Source: Gnetum montanum
Lineage: Eukaryota > Streptophyta > Gnetopsida > Gnetales > Gnetaceae
Assembly (NCBI GenBank): GCA_015680685.1
Contig: MNCI01030123.1
Coordinates: 718,078-782,077 of the forward strand
Reading direction: 5' to 3'
DNA: 64,000 nt
The translations under genes were made by a program, and so were the position numbers. Below the pieces are notes generated by a model. The model saw nothing but the letters and a program-made list of their open reading frames with translations. It did not search any database and was not told the origin of the DNA. This document shows positions 34,554-46,012 of the stretch, in pieces; within the stretch, counting starts at the first letter, position 1, and each line of letters begins with the position of its first letter.

Positions 34554-35400
34554 CTGTTTTTGAAGTCTTGATAAATTAGAAAAGGTAAATTTATAACTGG
34601 ATGTTCATATTTAGTGTATATAGTATTATAGATTATTTAAAATTTTTAAATTTTATCAACCGGTTCACCAGCATCGGTTAGAATTATCTCTGGACAGTTA
34701 TCCTGATGTGCTCCCGTGTGCTTGTTGCCTTATCCATCGGATGGGTATGCGATGCCGAATGCATCGACATTGGTCATGGTAGCTGTTTGAAGGTAAGTTG
34801 TAGGTCATACCGCCTAAAATTCGAAATGAATCTTTCGGAAGGAAGAAGCCCTGTTTTAGCGGTAAAATAACTGCACAAATTTTTTTTTTAAGTTGCAGGG
34901 ATGAACCAGAAACGCGCCTGCTCGTTGTTTGCCCTTCGCTCTCTGCCTTTCGTCCTCTGTTTTATTATTTTTTTTTCTGCAGTGTATTTGTGGATGCGTG
35001 GGATAGAACCCCCAAAAACGTAGATTTCGATTTGGGTTTGGGTTTCTACTTCTTTGCACTGCTCGCTCGATTGAATGCAGGGTTTTGGCATCGATACAGG
35101 CGCTGGTGCTGGTGCTGCTGCCGCCTTCTCCGCCGTTGCCGTCTGTCCTCCCACAAACTCACGCGCAGATTTGCCCGAGCTAGGGTTCGTATGGGGCGTC
35201 AGAGGCGCCTCAGATACCATCGCATCTGTTTTGATTTGAGCCGTCCGCACAGGCCAAACGCGATGAACTCAATGTAGCTATGCCATTCGGAACAATGGCG
35301 CTGCCCCCTGCACCCGCTGCCTGCGTGTTCTATTGGAGTCATTTGCTGAATTAACCTTGCCGAAACAGACCCACGAATTCCCAAGAACGCTTAAACAGAA
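34554..35400. other. Local GC-rich island with opposed frames
   Basis: From about 34890 to 35390 base composition rises well above the surroundings. The minus strand has a 120-codon frame (35250-34888) reading MVSEAPLTPHTNPSSGKS, then an Ala/Pro-rich stretch. The plus strand has a frame at 34990-35277 and an alternative one, GFGIDTGAGAGAAAAFSA, after a good acceptor TTGAATGCAG. Either could be the first exon of a low-copy gene. None matches a family I know. Confidence 0.3.
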
Positions 35401-35412
35401 TCTGTGAACAAG

Positions 35413-35525
35413 GCCGCGATTTTCTGCAAATTTCAGAGCAAATTAGGGCCGTGATTTTCAGCAAATTAGGGCCACGATTTTCTGCAAATTAGGGCCATGA
35501 TTTTCTGCAAATTAGGGCCGCAATT
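35413..35525 (+). repeat. 23-bp tandem repeat, four to five copies
   Basis: Units of 'gattttctgcaaattagg' plus 'gccRy' begin at 35448, 35471, 35494 and 35517, exactly 23 bases apart, with a diverged unit from 35413. Confidence 0.85.
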
Positions 35526-36439
35526 CATTTGTAAAATAATTCGTGTTGTTGGTATGCCACGCCCAGGAATTCCATTTTTCAGTTTGCTGTACCGCGTGAG
35601 TGAACCTCCAAACCGTATGCTGAAATATTTGCATCTTTCAACATATTTTATCTTCTTTGAAAGGTAACGGATGCTTGATGATGTTGCCAATTTTTGCTTC
35701 AAAGTTATTCCACATCAAACCTATCATCTCATTAAAATTTTAATTTACTCCACAAAGCTTTAACATGCCCTCAGCCCTTGAATATAACTTTGATAATTCT
35801 TGTAACTTACCAAACTCAAAGCCCTGAATCTTACTATTCCATAAAATGGCCAAATGCATCAACAATTCTCTACTGGCTTAAGATGGAATAGAGGATGTTA
35901 TAAGTATGGTGTTTCTTTTTGTTGTGTTTTCATACTATTAGTATATAGTTAGTTGATTGTTTTGTATTCATTTACTTTTTGTTATTGTATGATCATTTTG
36001 AAAATGTTTGAATTATCGTATTATTTTCATAGACTTGCTATGGACTTAGCATCAATGATTTTGGCTATGCATGATGGAATTCATTTTACTAGAAAGTTGT
36101 GTAACAATATTGGTTTCTAGAATCCCATTTTAAAATGTTTATGATTTTTTTATGAGCAATATAAATTATTTATTTCCTTGCTATGTCGCTACTATCAACA
36201 TCATTAATTATCTTGTTATTCTTTTTGTCTTATAGATTATTGACTAATATGCTTGTAAAATTGCATGATGCACAAACTCTAATAATAAACAGGTTAGGAT
36301 TATGGTTATTCTCAAAGATTACTATACTTTTGAAACTAAAACTAAAATTTTATTATGTTTGTAAATCCTATTTTTAGAAAAGGAGGAAGAAGGGTTGAAC
36401 TATCAAGTCCCAAAAATAAAATTATATTAAGAATGAAAA
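35526..36439. other. AT-rich stretch, no gene seen
   Basis: Short frames only; the 64-codon frame at 36183 is hydrophobic because of T-rich sequence and has no other support. Confidence 0.4.
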
Positions 36440-36660
36440 ATAAAGTACATCAGCATATCCCATTAATAACAAAAAATCTCCAAAAACAACAATGAAAAGG
36501 AAAGGCCCAACGAATCTAGGGATACCCTTGTTGGTTTTTACCCTTACAACCAATTGTAAAAAACCTTTCCTCTATGATAGGAAATGGATTAAGCTTTGAT
36601 GTTAATTAAAATGACCCTCATGGGTTTTCACTTCTTACTAAAGGATGTTTCTATAGTGAA
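36440..36660 (-). mobile_element. 3' fragment of the minus-strand LINE family
   Basis: Matches 26935-27130 in the same orientation: 'gtttttacccttacaacca', 'ggatta/tcaagcttt', 'acccctcatgggttttcac' and 'ttactaaagga' all have counterparts. An independent, truncated insertion. Confidence 0.65.
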
Positions 36661-37245
36661 TCTAATTTTTCTCTAGTAAATTTGATTTTTCTCAGCAAAT
36701 CTAATTTTTCTTTCTTCAGTTTTTCCCTAGTAAATTTGATTTCCTTAGAATTTTCCTATGGGGGATTCTATATTACTCCCAACTTCTTCAACCAATGTTG
36801 AAATTTCTGCTTCTTCTATTGAAGCAAAAATTTCAATTCATAATGTAGATTTACAAGCTAGTAAGAAAAAATTTATGATACCTTCTTTTAGGAATGTTGA
36901 TGTAACTAAGATGCCTAATCTTATTCATTGATTGTTGATCTTTCATCATAACACGTATTCATTCCAAGTTTGGTTTACATATCTCATAATTGAAGTTTTG
37001 TTTCATAAATAATTAATGTGTTGAAAAAACATGATATCCAAGTCCTTCATACCAAGTATTATTCATACCTAGACAATGCTTTTATGCTGCAATGTTTCCT
37101 AGATATAGTGTCTTTTAAATATAGGCATACATTGTTAATCATTCATAAGTGGGCTCTAGATTTTGATGTCCAATTTAAAAAGAATAGATCTATGAAACCC
37201 TTTGATTTATTTACAAATTTTTGAAAATTCACCATGAAAAGCTCC
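36661..37245 (+). other. Short gag-like or ORF1-like stretch
   Basis: A brief open frame from 36758 (MGDSILLPTSSTNVEIS) is protein-like for about 60 codons and then breaks. The lead-in holds three near-copies of 'ctagtaaatttgatttt'. Family not assigned. Confidence 0.3.
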
Positions 37246-37545
37246 ACTAGTCTTAGGTTCAGGAGTCAACTTGATATCTCAAAAAACATACAAGACATGG
37301 AACCTACAATCATTAAAGAAGTGCAATATAAGACTAAAACTTGCAGATCAATTAGTCACCATTCCTTTGGGACATATAGAGGATGTGGTAACCACTATTA
37401 ATGGGTGGTCTTATCCAACAAATTTCTTGTGATTGACGTGAAGAATTTCCTATCATTATGGGGAGAGCATGGCTTAGCACAATTGATGCTAAGTTAAGAA
37501 TAAGAGACTTATCCTTGGAAATTTCCAAGGAAGATGAGCAAAGAG
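37246..37545 (+). pseudogene. Ty3-type retropepsin remnant
   Basis: One frame reads LGSGVNLISQKTYKTWNL, then LADQLVTIPLGHIEDVV and NGWSYPTNFL. After a one-base slip comes PIIMGRAWLSTIDAKLRI. This is the order of a plant Ty3/gypsy aspartic protease: flap region, G-I-I/H-E-D-V, then the (I/L)GR-W/P-L-A/S-T segment. The catalytic D-[ST]-G is degraded to VLGSG. No RT follows in recognisable form. Confidence 0.75.
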
Positions 37546-40500
37546 CCATACAAATGCAGAGAATTCCATGCATTACTAATAATAAAGGAGGGTGTAGTTG
37601 TGGACCAAAATTTTAGAATGTCAACACGATCCTTAAACCATCCCACAACAAATGTGAAGAACAAGTCTATGCACAAAAAGAGACAATGACCACTACACCA
37701 AAAGACACCTAATGGTCAAAAGATGAGAACATGAAATTATCCAAAATATGCATTGAAACTCCTATTCTAAGAAAATGATCCAAATTCATAATTTATAAAA
37801 GAACATCCTAAACCATAATCATACAACAATAGATATTGCAAATGGCTACTTGAAACTTGAATTTAAGAATAAACAAGAAAATATAGTTGGACCTTCTGAA
37901 ATAAAAATATCATCTAGTCCAATAGAATATGTATCTCAAAAAGATTAGAATATGATTATCATCAATGTCACATAGGATAATAAACAAAAATCTAAATCAC
38001 TAAGAATAATAAATAAGAAACCTAAAGTGTATGATACTAGGAGTCTAGGGTCCATTTTTCAAACACTCATCCATGAGTTCAATCATGGGGGAGATGCCCT
38101 ATCTTGACTTAGGAATTGATAAGTGCTTTTTAACTTTTTTGTTTTATAATTTTTTAGTTTATAATCTTTTGTTACACTTTTTACCTTTCTTACTACTTTT
38201 TCACATTCTTAATATCTTTTCTATGTTTTTTATACTTTTCTCATTTCTTAATCATTTCCTATTATTTAATATATTTTAAATTCTTTCTTCATTTTTCCAT
38301 TCTTATCATTTTCTATGATTTTTCATCATTTTTCTTATACATTTTTTTATTTTCCAATAAAGTGCAAAGGAATAAAGTAAGATGTAGTCCTAATAATGTG
38401 AAGGTTACCTTATGTTATGGAAGTATTGATTCTATATATAGTGAGACCACATCATTGATCCACTCATTTCTAATAATAAGAGGTTCTTGTCAAGGCCATA
38501 ATGATATTCTTTTCATAATAAAACTAAAATAAACTTGTGATCATTATGCCTAGATAGAAAAGTGAAGAACCAAGAGGGAATGATAAGGGTGTGACATCAA
38601 GGGGATTAGTGGATTCTTTAGCACCACTACTATAATCTTTATCTTATTGTTAATATTTTATTGAGTTCTACTAAAAAAATGGAAGTATGAGTACAATAAG
38701 TGTTGTCTTACCATGTCACTAGAAAGACATGTTACCCATCCCTGAAGATAGTCCTTTGGCAAGATTGACATAGTAAAAATATAATAAATGCACAAAATAA
38801 AATTTCTAGGGGTTCCACTATAAATACATGTCACCCATACTTGAAGGTAGGTAGCTTCTTAGAAATATAAAAAATAAAGTGCACTATTAATAAACTCCCA
38901 AGTAATAATGCTTCTTGCAGCAGTGATAGTCTTATGGTTGATAGTTTTGGGATGATACAATGTGATGTCATTGGTAAGAGGTACGAACTTGGTTTGGATC
39001 TTGGATAGAAGGGCTAATGATTAGTTTAATAATATTTTACACACAAGAATTCATTATGCCTATGGTAAGACATTTCTATAATCCTTTCTAATCTTCTTCC
39101 AACTCACTAGTATATTTAATCGTAATTCTATGGTTTTTTAGAATATAGTGTTATTTTCTCATTTGGGAAATAGTAACATGTGTGTTTAACAAGATAGGTA
39201 TGTTCTACATTCACCTCCTTGAGTGCCTATGAACATTTATAGGTGTGGTTATACAAGGGCACTAAGGACTGAAGCCTGCTTTAGGGAGGATTGACTTGTA
39301 TAACTCTTGTATCTCATACCTAATGACCAATTCCACATCATCTTGTGCCTCTAAGATACTTTCACCATCAATGCTTACTTTTCTAAATTCTCATATCTGA
39401 TCATACCTTTAGAAATTTTCACTACCATCTCTTATACATTTAATTGACCTTCTTTGCCAAAGATTCCTTCTTTGTGATCTTTGGTTGCCAAAAATTTCAT
39501 AATCTAAGCAAAATATATAATCAAAGATTCTTTAGATGACTTTTACATCTTCCAAACTATCCAATTGACTCAACTTTTCACCGCAAATTGCTCTAAAAAT
39601 CAATTTTTTTTGGCAATGACATCATAGTTAGGATGTATTAGGCCCTACAATGTCACAGCTACAATGTCATATCTACGATGTAATCATTATAAAAATCTAT
39701 ATATACATGTGAGAAGTTATAAATTTTTCATTTTTTTATTTTAAAGCAAGTGGAGTTCATGCTATTTTCTAAGCTCTAATGCCCCAAATTCCAAGCTTCA
39801 TAACTTCCTCACCATAGCTTCAATTCGTATGATTCTTGAATCTTGATCCCGAAGTGCTCAACTTAGTCATGGAAGAGAGTATTGTGTGTAGATAAACCAA
39901 GTTGGGCTAAATTTTTCTAACACGGGAAGAAAATATTTAGGGTAAGCATAAGAGTAAATAAAAATATGTGAATGAAATTAATGAATTAAAAACTAATGAG
40001 TTTAACTGATTCTCCTAGAAAACCATCCAATGCTACAATAAACAAGAAAATGATAACTATGAGAGGCCATAACAATCAAGGATATAACAATTAAGCTTTT
40101 GTTTTTGAATTTCTCTAACTTTGCAATCAGAATAAGAGCCATAAGTAATATTAAGGATAAAAATTAGATTAATCCAAGGATTCAAGAAAGGATTATGAAC
40201 TATTAAAACATATTTTAAATCCTTGGATATGCTCAAATAAATCTTAGATGATTGCAAATGGTTCCTAAAGAACCTGCAGCAAAAGGACCCTCATAGCCTA
40301 GAAGTAAAAGACCATGAGACTGAGGCAAAGGATCAACTCCATAGGTAGAAAAATTTGAATAGGAGGCCCAATCTTTCAATATCCATCAATAAACTCCTAC
40401 CACAAAACAATCTGATTAAGCTGAGGTTGAGGCACCACCAACTCCTAAATAAGAACAACATCTCACTTTGTCAATTAAGTGTTTTGAAGTAATCCAAGAA

Positions 40501-40650
40501 AAATCCATCATGTACATAGTAATTGTGGAATTGAATTTTGGACCATTCATGAAGTTCATACCAAAAACTATCAAAACACAACTTCAAGCCTCTCCTTTAT
40601 GGCCCACTCTCATATGTAATAGTTAATGGTACCTAAGACAAGTATACCAA
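37546..40650. other. Decayed transposon-derived stretch
   Basis: Frames are short and broken throughout. A TATA-like 'tctatatatacatg' lies at 39697-39710 after repeated 'ctacaatgtca' strings (39646-39680), reminiscent of an LTR promoter, but no LTR ends are evident. The 38073-38279 frame is a T-rich hydrophobic artefact. Confidence 0.35.
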
Positions 40651-41238
40651 TTTTGGACAAACAAGCAAGATGATGTGACTGTCAAGATTGAAGGAGTCTT
40701 AGTGTCTTATTCTATAGAAGTTATTGCAAAGGCACTTAACATTCCAAATGTCAAAGAAAATGTAGAACAGATATGAACTAGATCTGACACATATGCAAAG
40801 AAGCTATGACTACAAAGAGCCTATGGAAAAGGGGACAAAGAATATAATGAATTAACTACTGAGAAGAAAATCTACTTCAATATCAGAACTTATTACTTGT
40901 TCCCAACCAAGAAACTTAATAGGATCTCCACCTATGCAACAAAAGGAAGTGCAATCCTTATGGAAAAATTTAACACTGACATAGCACATCTGCTCTTCCT
41001 AGGAATTCAGAAGAAGATAGGGAAACTCACACTACCTTTTCCTTGTCTAATTAGAAAATTGTGGAAACAAGTAGGGATTCTAGGATACAACAATGATGTT
41101 CTAAGAAAAGCCCATAATGCATCCTATGCAAAAATGTTTAAACCAGTTCCACCAAAGAAGGATCAGCTAGAGAAACTAGCAGGCACTAAGGAAGTAGCAA
41201 GTTCTACACCAGTAATGAATCTTCTAGCAACTGGATAG
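40651..41238 (+). pseudogene. Plant transposon-protein-type ORF
   Basis: One frame runs WTNKQDDVTVKIEGVLVSYS, then EVIAKALNIPNV, YYLFPTKKLNRISTY and ILMEKFNTDIAHLL, and after GKLTLPFP a CLIRKLWKQVGI segment, with stops only near 40776 and 40809. The pattern (V-x-G-V, short-helix region, pocket L/F-P, then A-x-L-I, lpFP-x-LI-x-L) is that of the putative plant transposon protein domain common in Ty3 elements. It lies just upstream of an LTR fragment in the same orientation, as expected for the 3' part of such an element. Confidence 0.6.
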
Positions 41239-41354
41239 TAGTAACAAGTAGGATCCATTGGATAAACACCTACTAGTGATAGACCTAAATAGAGAGCTCC
41301 ACCAGCATAATAAGATTAGAGACCTTTAATGAGTCACTCGCAACAAATTGCAAA

Positions 41355-41522
41355 AACCATACACTTGCACTTCACTAACTTGAAGTGGGAAGATAACGAT
41401 CACGAACTAATTATCAACTCCTAGCATACTTACATTGTCCATCCACAAATTATGATCTGGTCACATGCATGCACTCGTGACTTGTATGGTGGAGTGTTGG
41501 GATACCCTACCACTCATCATCA
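41355..41522 (+). mobile_element. LTR 3' fragment, family L2
   Basis: Inverted counterpart of 53581-53745: both carry 'accatacacttg', 'cttcactaacttgaag', 'attatcaactcctarcata', 'cttacattgtccatccac' and 'ggagtgttgggataccc', ending '(c)tcatca'. In the 53-kb copy the end is directly followed by a primer-binding site. Here it is followed by unrelated sequence, so this is the 3' LTR or a solo fragment. Confidence 0.7.
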
Positions 41523-41534
41523 GGTAAAGCAAGA

Positions 41535-41829
41535 TAAGAAGAGAACTAACCATTCCTTCTGGTTATTTGTAGGCCTAACCATGGTGGTAGTGTTGGATAG
41601 CCTTTAAGGGATATATGCCAAAGGAAGATAACTCTAAGGAACACTCAAAGCATAACCCAGATATACTATTTCACATTAATAACACATTCTTTTTCCTTCT
41701 ACATTTTCATTGTTATTTTTTTACGCATAATGTTGAATGTTACACATTTTTGACATTTTTCACATTATCTTCTTATGCATAATGTATATTTGACATTTAT
41801 TATGGTATCCACGAATGGGATTTCACATT
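41535..41829 (+). mobile_element. LTR fragment, family L1 (second of three)
   Basis: Direct copy of 31975-32259 and 54190-54518, ending 'ggtatccacgaatgggattt'. It abuts the family L2 LTR fragment within 13 bases, showing nested insertion. Confidence 0.65.
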
Positions 41830-44242
41830 TAGCAACGTCATTAGCATAGATTAAGACTCTAATAGGATTAGTTCCAATTATAATTGTAAATTGAATTGGT
41901 ATTTTATGTAGCCAAATTAAAGTATGAGAAAGAGAACATCTTTATTAAACACTAATAGAACTATTAAATATAATTCTTTCTTATCCATTTGTGAACTAAA
42001 TGCATATCTCATTATAAAGTTTTTATATAGCAGGTAGCAATGTCATGGAAAGTTCAAAATTCTCCAAGTGCCTTAATATTTGTTTCGAATGATAGAATCA
42101 TAGGCATTAGAAAAAGCTATAATGAAAATAAAAGTTTTCTTTTGTGAATCTTTTGCTTTATCAATTAGATATTTTAAATTGATAATTTAGAAGGAACTTG
42201 TAGAAAGAATTGAATCATGGAAAAAGATTAAGGTAGCTCATGAAAAGGGTTTTGTAGTCTACCTAAATACTAGTAATATGGTAGTTATTATAGATAAGTA
42301 GTATTCTAAAAATATTTTAAAAATGTATAGGTCTTTTAAGATAAAGATTTATTTAGTGGAATTATAAATAAGGTTGTTTCAATGAATATCATTAGTTTCT
42401 TTGATAGATTTGATGTTTTTTATTTTGTTGAAACTTGGGAAGATGTTGGTTATGTAGATTTTTCAGTTCTTGATTTCATTAAATTAATTGTAAGAAATAG
42501 AAGAGTAAGGTGAAAAGGTAGACCTTCTAGTGGCATCGTAGTGTTAGTAAGAAAATCTCTTGAAAATCATGTGCTTTTAGAAAAAAATTGATAATCATAA
42601 ATAATACATTTGGCTAAAAATCTTATGCCAATATGGTTGTTCTTTTCTTATCATATGCTATTTTGCCCCTAGAGATGCTACATTCTATGATACTATAAAG
42701 CTTTCTTGTGATCATCTTTTCTAATTTTTAAGCAAAGATATTGTAGAATTTTTAGCAAAAGACTTAGTATTTATTTGTGAAGATTTTAATGCAAGGATAG
42801 GTTCATAGTAACCAAAAAGTATTTAGTAGTAACATAATATCAATAGTTAAACATCGTTGAAGATCATAGATGGACACAACATTCTACAGATGACATTATC
42901 AATAAGATGGATTAATAACTGTTAGAATGCACAAAATTTTTTGATCTTATCATTTGCAATAACCCTGTTAGATTTTCTTAATATTCATCATTTACATTTA
43001 TAGGACCTCATGGTAACTCTTGAATTACTTTTCTTTTATATTCTTATAAAGATAATGAATTTATTCAAAAGTTGAAAGTTGAAGAAGATTTAGAGGAGTC
43101 TTGTGATCATCATGTAGAGTTTCTATTGTAAATTAAATCTTTTTTAGATAACGAAAAGTAAAAATAGAAAAAATTTCAGTATAGAGTTACCCAAGAAGGT
43201 AAGGAAAAATATATGAATGTAGCATATAACAAATGAAATTTTGAAAGACAACATAAGAATCTTGAACAAATTTTGAAAGATACTCAAAAGACTTGGTTTG
43301 ATAAGGATTGTGTGCAAGCTAGACAAAATATTAAGAATATGAATAAAAAACATAGGCAAAGTTTAGTTAAGACATATAAATAATTGATTAGAACTAAGAG
43401 GAGGAAATTTATCAAGAAGCAGCAAGAATATTTTTCTTACATCATTAAAAAGGAGATTGAACATATTTAGCAATGGTTTCATTATAAAACTTCTTCATCA
43501 TTTGATTTTTCTTTTTAAGATATTTGTTCATTTTACAATAAACTATTTACAAGAGAAGATGATGATTCTATTGCTATTGTGCAACAAGCATCTCTTCAAT
43601 TTTCTCTAAGGAAGTTAAAAAGCTAGCATTTGGAAATTTTGTAAATTTAGATGGTTTATATGCAAAATTATTAAAGTAGGTAGGACCTACTATTCATATA
43701 GAAATTTGACACAAATTAAATTCAACAATAGATCAAAGATAAGATCAACACTGAGAAAGTAGTAAGACTATCTTGTTTATAAAAAGAAGGATAAAAATAA
43801 TTTGAACAATTATCAAACAATCATTATGAGTAATATTTTTGCTAAGTTGTTGGCTACTCTACTAGAAGAGAGAATCAGTTCTTGGACTAAAGTAAACCAA
43901 GTCAAGGTAAGGTGTTAAGCAAGTTTCAAATAAAATCACTTCACTATTGATTACTTAGTTTAGAGAGTACATAGAGTTTAGCAAAAAAAGCCTAATAAAA
44001 ATATTTTTATTTATTTTTTTAATTTTCCAAAAGCATATGAGTCAATGATTCATACAAAACTATGGTTGTAGTTGCATCAAATTGACATGAATGTTGGGTA
44101 GTACAAAAGAGGCATGAACAACAAATTAGTATGGAAAAAATGCAATGCTTAGAAAAATATTTAATATTACTAGAAGAGATAAATTGTATAATATAAACAT
44201 TAAAGGAAGACTTGAGGTGGATTTTATTTTAGATAAGTTATA
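41830..44242 (+). pseudogene. Degraded LINE, plus strand
   Basis: Endonuclease signs: FICEDFNARIGS at about 42773-42810 (the GDFNAR motif), FIGPHGNS near 43000 and SCDHHVEFL near 43105. A linker with TWFDKDCVQARQNIK (about 43290-43335) follows. The RT start reads KKDKNNLNNYQTI and LLATLLEERISSW (about 43785-43890). Stops interrupt every part. The order EN, W-x-x-x-C linker, RT is that of non-LTR elements; the clade cannot be told from this. The first 500 bases are not identifiable. Confidence 0.65.
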
Positions 44243-44656
44243 ACTAGCTTTTCTATATATATATAAATTGGCCGAGATGATTTAAAAAAAATGATGTTAC
44301 GAGGTAACAAGATAACTAAAAATGGAATCACTCATCCCTCCTCTGTTTCTCTACCACTTACCCAATTTAGTTATACCCTCTTGGTCAAGTTTTCTCTTTC
44401 TTTGTTTATTCATGGCATTTTTGGGAAATAAATCTCTTGCATAAAGAATGCTCAAAAACATCATGAACAAATAAAGAAAGAGCAAACTTGATTGAGAGGG
44501 TAAAACTAAATTGGGTAAGTGGTAGAGACATAGAGGAGGGATGAGTGATTTCATTTTTAGTTATCTTGTTACCTCGTCCAATAGTCAGGCTTGGCTAACA
44601 TCATTTTTTTTTAAAATCATCTCGGCCAATATATATATATATATATCTAAGCTAGT
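44243..44656. mobile_element. 414-bp foldback (MITE-like) element
   Basis: The sequence from ACTAGCTT at 44243 to AAGCTAGT at 44656 is an almost complete inverted repeat. The left arm 'ttggccgagatgatttaaa', 'ggtaacaagataactaaaaa', 'cactcatccctcctct' reappears in reverse complement on the right, and complementarity continues to a short loop around 44430. The right arm has about 25 extra bases near 44578-44602. No coding frame; no clear target-site duplication. Confidence 0.85.
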
Positions 44657-44849
44657 GAGCGGTTTCATGGGCTATGAGTAGAATTTAATTATTTTTTTTA
44701 TTTTTTAAGTTATCATCACTATTTGCATTCCGAATAATATATACTGGTAAACATAAATTGGTTAAAATAAAAGTTTATATATTTCGTATATGTTGATGAA
44801 GGAATAAATTGCACAATTATTGCAACAAACATTACAGAGCTGCATAATA

Positions 44850-45365
44850 GGATTGAGCAAAAGGCAAAATACAACGATAATTGTGAACTCAATATGCCTA
44901 ATTCTCCAATTGAGCAAAATGAACTTCTTGTGCAATTCTACTTTGGAGATGTTTAGCATTTGAAATCTTTCTGTATCTTTGCACATGAAAAGGAGGATGA
45001 ATCTTTAAAGAATCAATGGTCTTGGCTCCAGATAATGCAACAAACGTTAATAGTAGCCTTATCTAGTGTTATTCCTTGATATTTATGAATAGTCATGGCC
45101 CATGCCAATTGTAATGGTGATTGATAAGATGCTCCTCAAACCACAGGTACAATTGGCACATGATGGTGATTACCATTATCAAAGGCACATCCAATGTAGG
45201 AGTCAAAATCAACAATAACGTATAATGGTAATGCAGGTGGCTATTTACCTTAAGGATACATAATATTGTGAATCATGCCAAGTTCACCATTCACCAATCT
45301 TGCTTCAGGCCAAAGGTTAATTTTAAGCATTACCCTTGCACCTTCACATATAAGTAGAGATTGCA
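44850..45365 (-). pseudogene. PIF1/Helitron-type helicase C-terminal fragment
   Basis: The minus strand reads in one frame CEGARVMLKINLWPEARLVN, GELGMIHNIMYP, PPALPLYVIVDFDSYIG, HHVPIVPVV, then LAWAMTIHKYQGITLDKA. These are the closing motifs of plant PIF1-like helicases and Helitron Rep-helicases (late helicase motifs with the THKxQG signature). Three stops (after YP, GK and PVV) and a later frame change into ERFQMLNISKVELHKKFILL at about 44960 make it non-functional. No Rep domain or Helitron ends (TC...CTRR with hairpin) were identified. Confidence 0.8.
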
Positions 45366-45760
45366 TTACTTGTTACAGTAGATAGTTGTTGCACTAGTTA
45401 CAATAGATGGTTGTTGTTGCTGATCTTGAAGAGAGTGTTCTTCACCTTCTTTATTAGGACTAATAGTAATAGGATCCATGTTTCTAAAAATGCATGAATT
45501 CCAATATTGCACCTCTTAATTTTGTAACATGATGCCTAAGTTCAATATTTTTAAATACTGCATCACATTGTAACTGTCATCACCTTAACCGTTGCCATGA
45601 TCGTAATCGTCATTGTAACCATAATCGTCACTATTTATAATAATAATAAATATTCATTATTACTGTAATCGTAACCATCACCATTTATAATAATAATAAA
45701 TATTTAATATTACCTACCATTTATAATGATAAATATTTATTATTACCCACGTCGGGCCCT
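45366..45760. repeat. AT-rich region with local trinucleotide and 30-50 bp repeats
   Basis: Near-copies of 'catttataataataataaa' at about 45631, 45691 and 45719, preceded by GTAATCGT/ACCATAATCGTCAC-type repeats at 45590-45640. No gene. Confidence 0.5.
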
Positions 45761-46012
45761 ACACGTGAAGGAATATGAAAAGATGAATGGGGAGCCCAAG
45801 GGTCAGGGGGCATCAATTGAATAGAGATTTGACTCCCCTGTAGTGACTCGTTGGCTCCCTTGCATGTGGTGCGTGCATGTGAAGGAATACAAAGAGATGA
45901 ATGGGAAGCTCAGGGGTTAGGGGACATTAATCAAGTAGAGATTCAACTCCCTTGCATTGATTCTTTAACTCCCATGCATCTGGTGCATGCGCGTGAGGGA
46001 ATACAAAGAGAT
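45761..46012 (+). repeat. 114-bp tandem repeat, 2.2 copies
   Basis: 'gtgaaggaata' recurs at 45765, 45879 and 45993, exactly 114 bases (38 codons) apart. The frame stays open across part of it (45851-46132) simply because the unit is a multiple of three. Confidence 0.8.

Noticed and set aside
38073-38279. Hydrophobic 68-codon frame as a membrane protein
   Set aside because: The Phe/Leu-rich sequence comes from T-rich DNA with no promoter, no homology and no neighbours.
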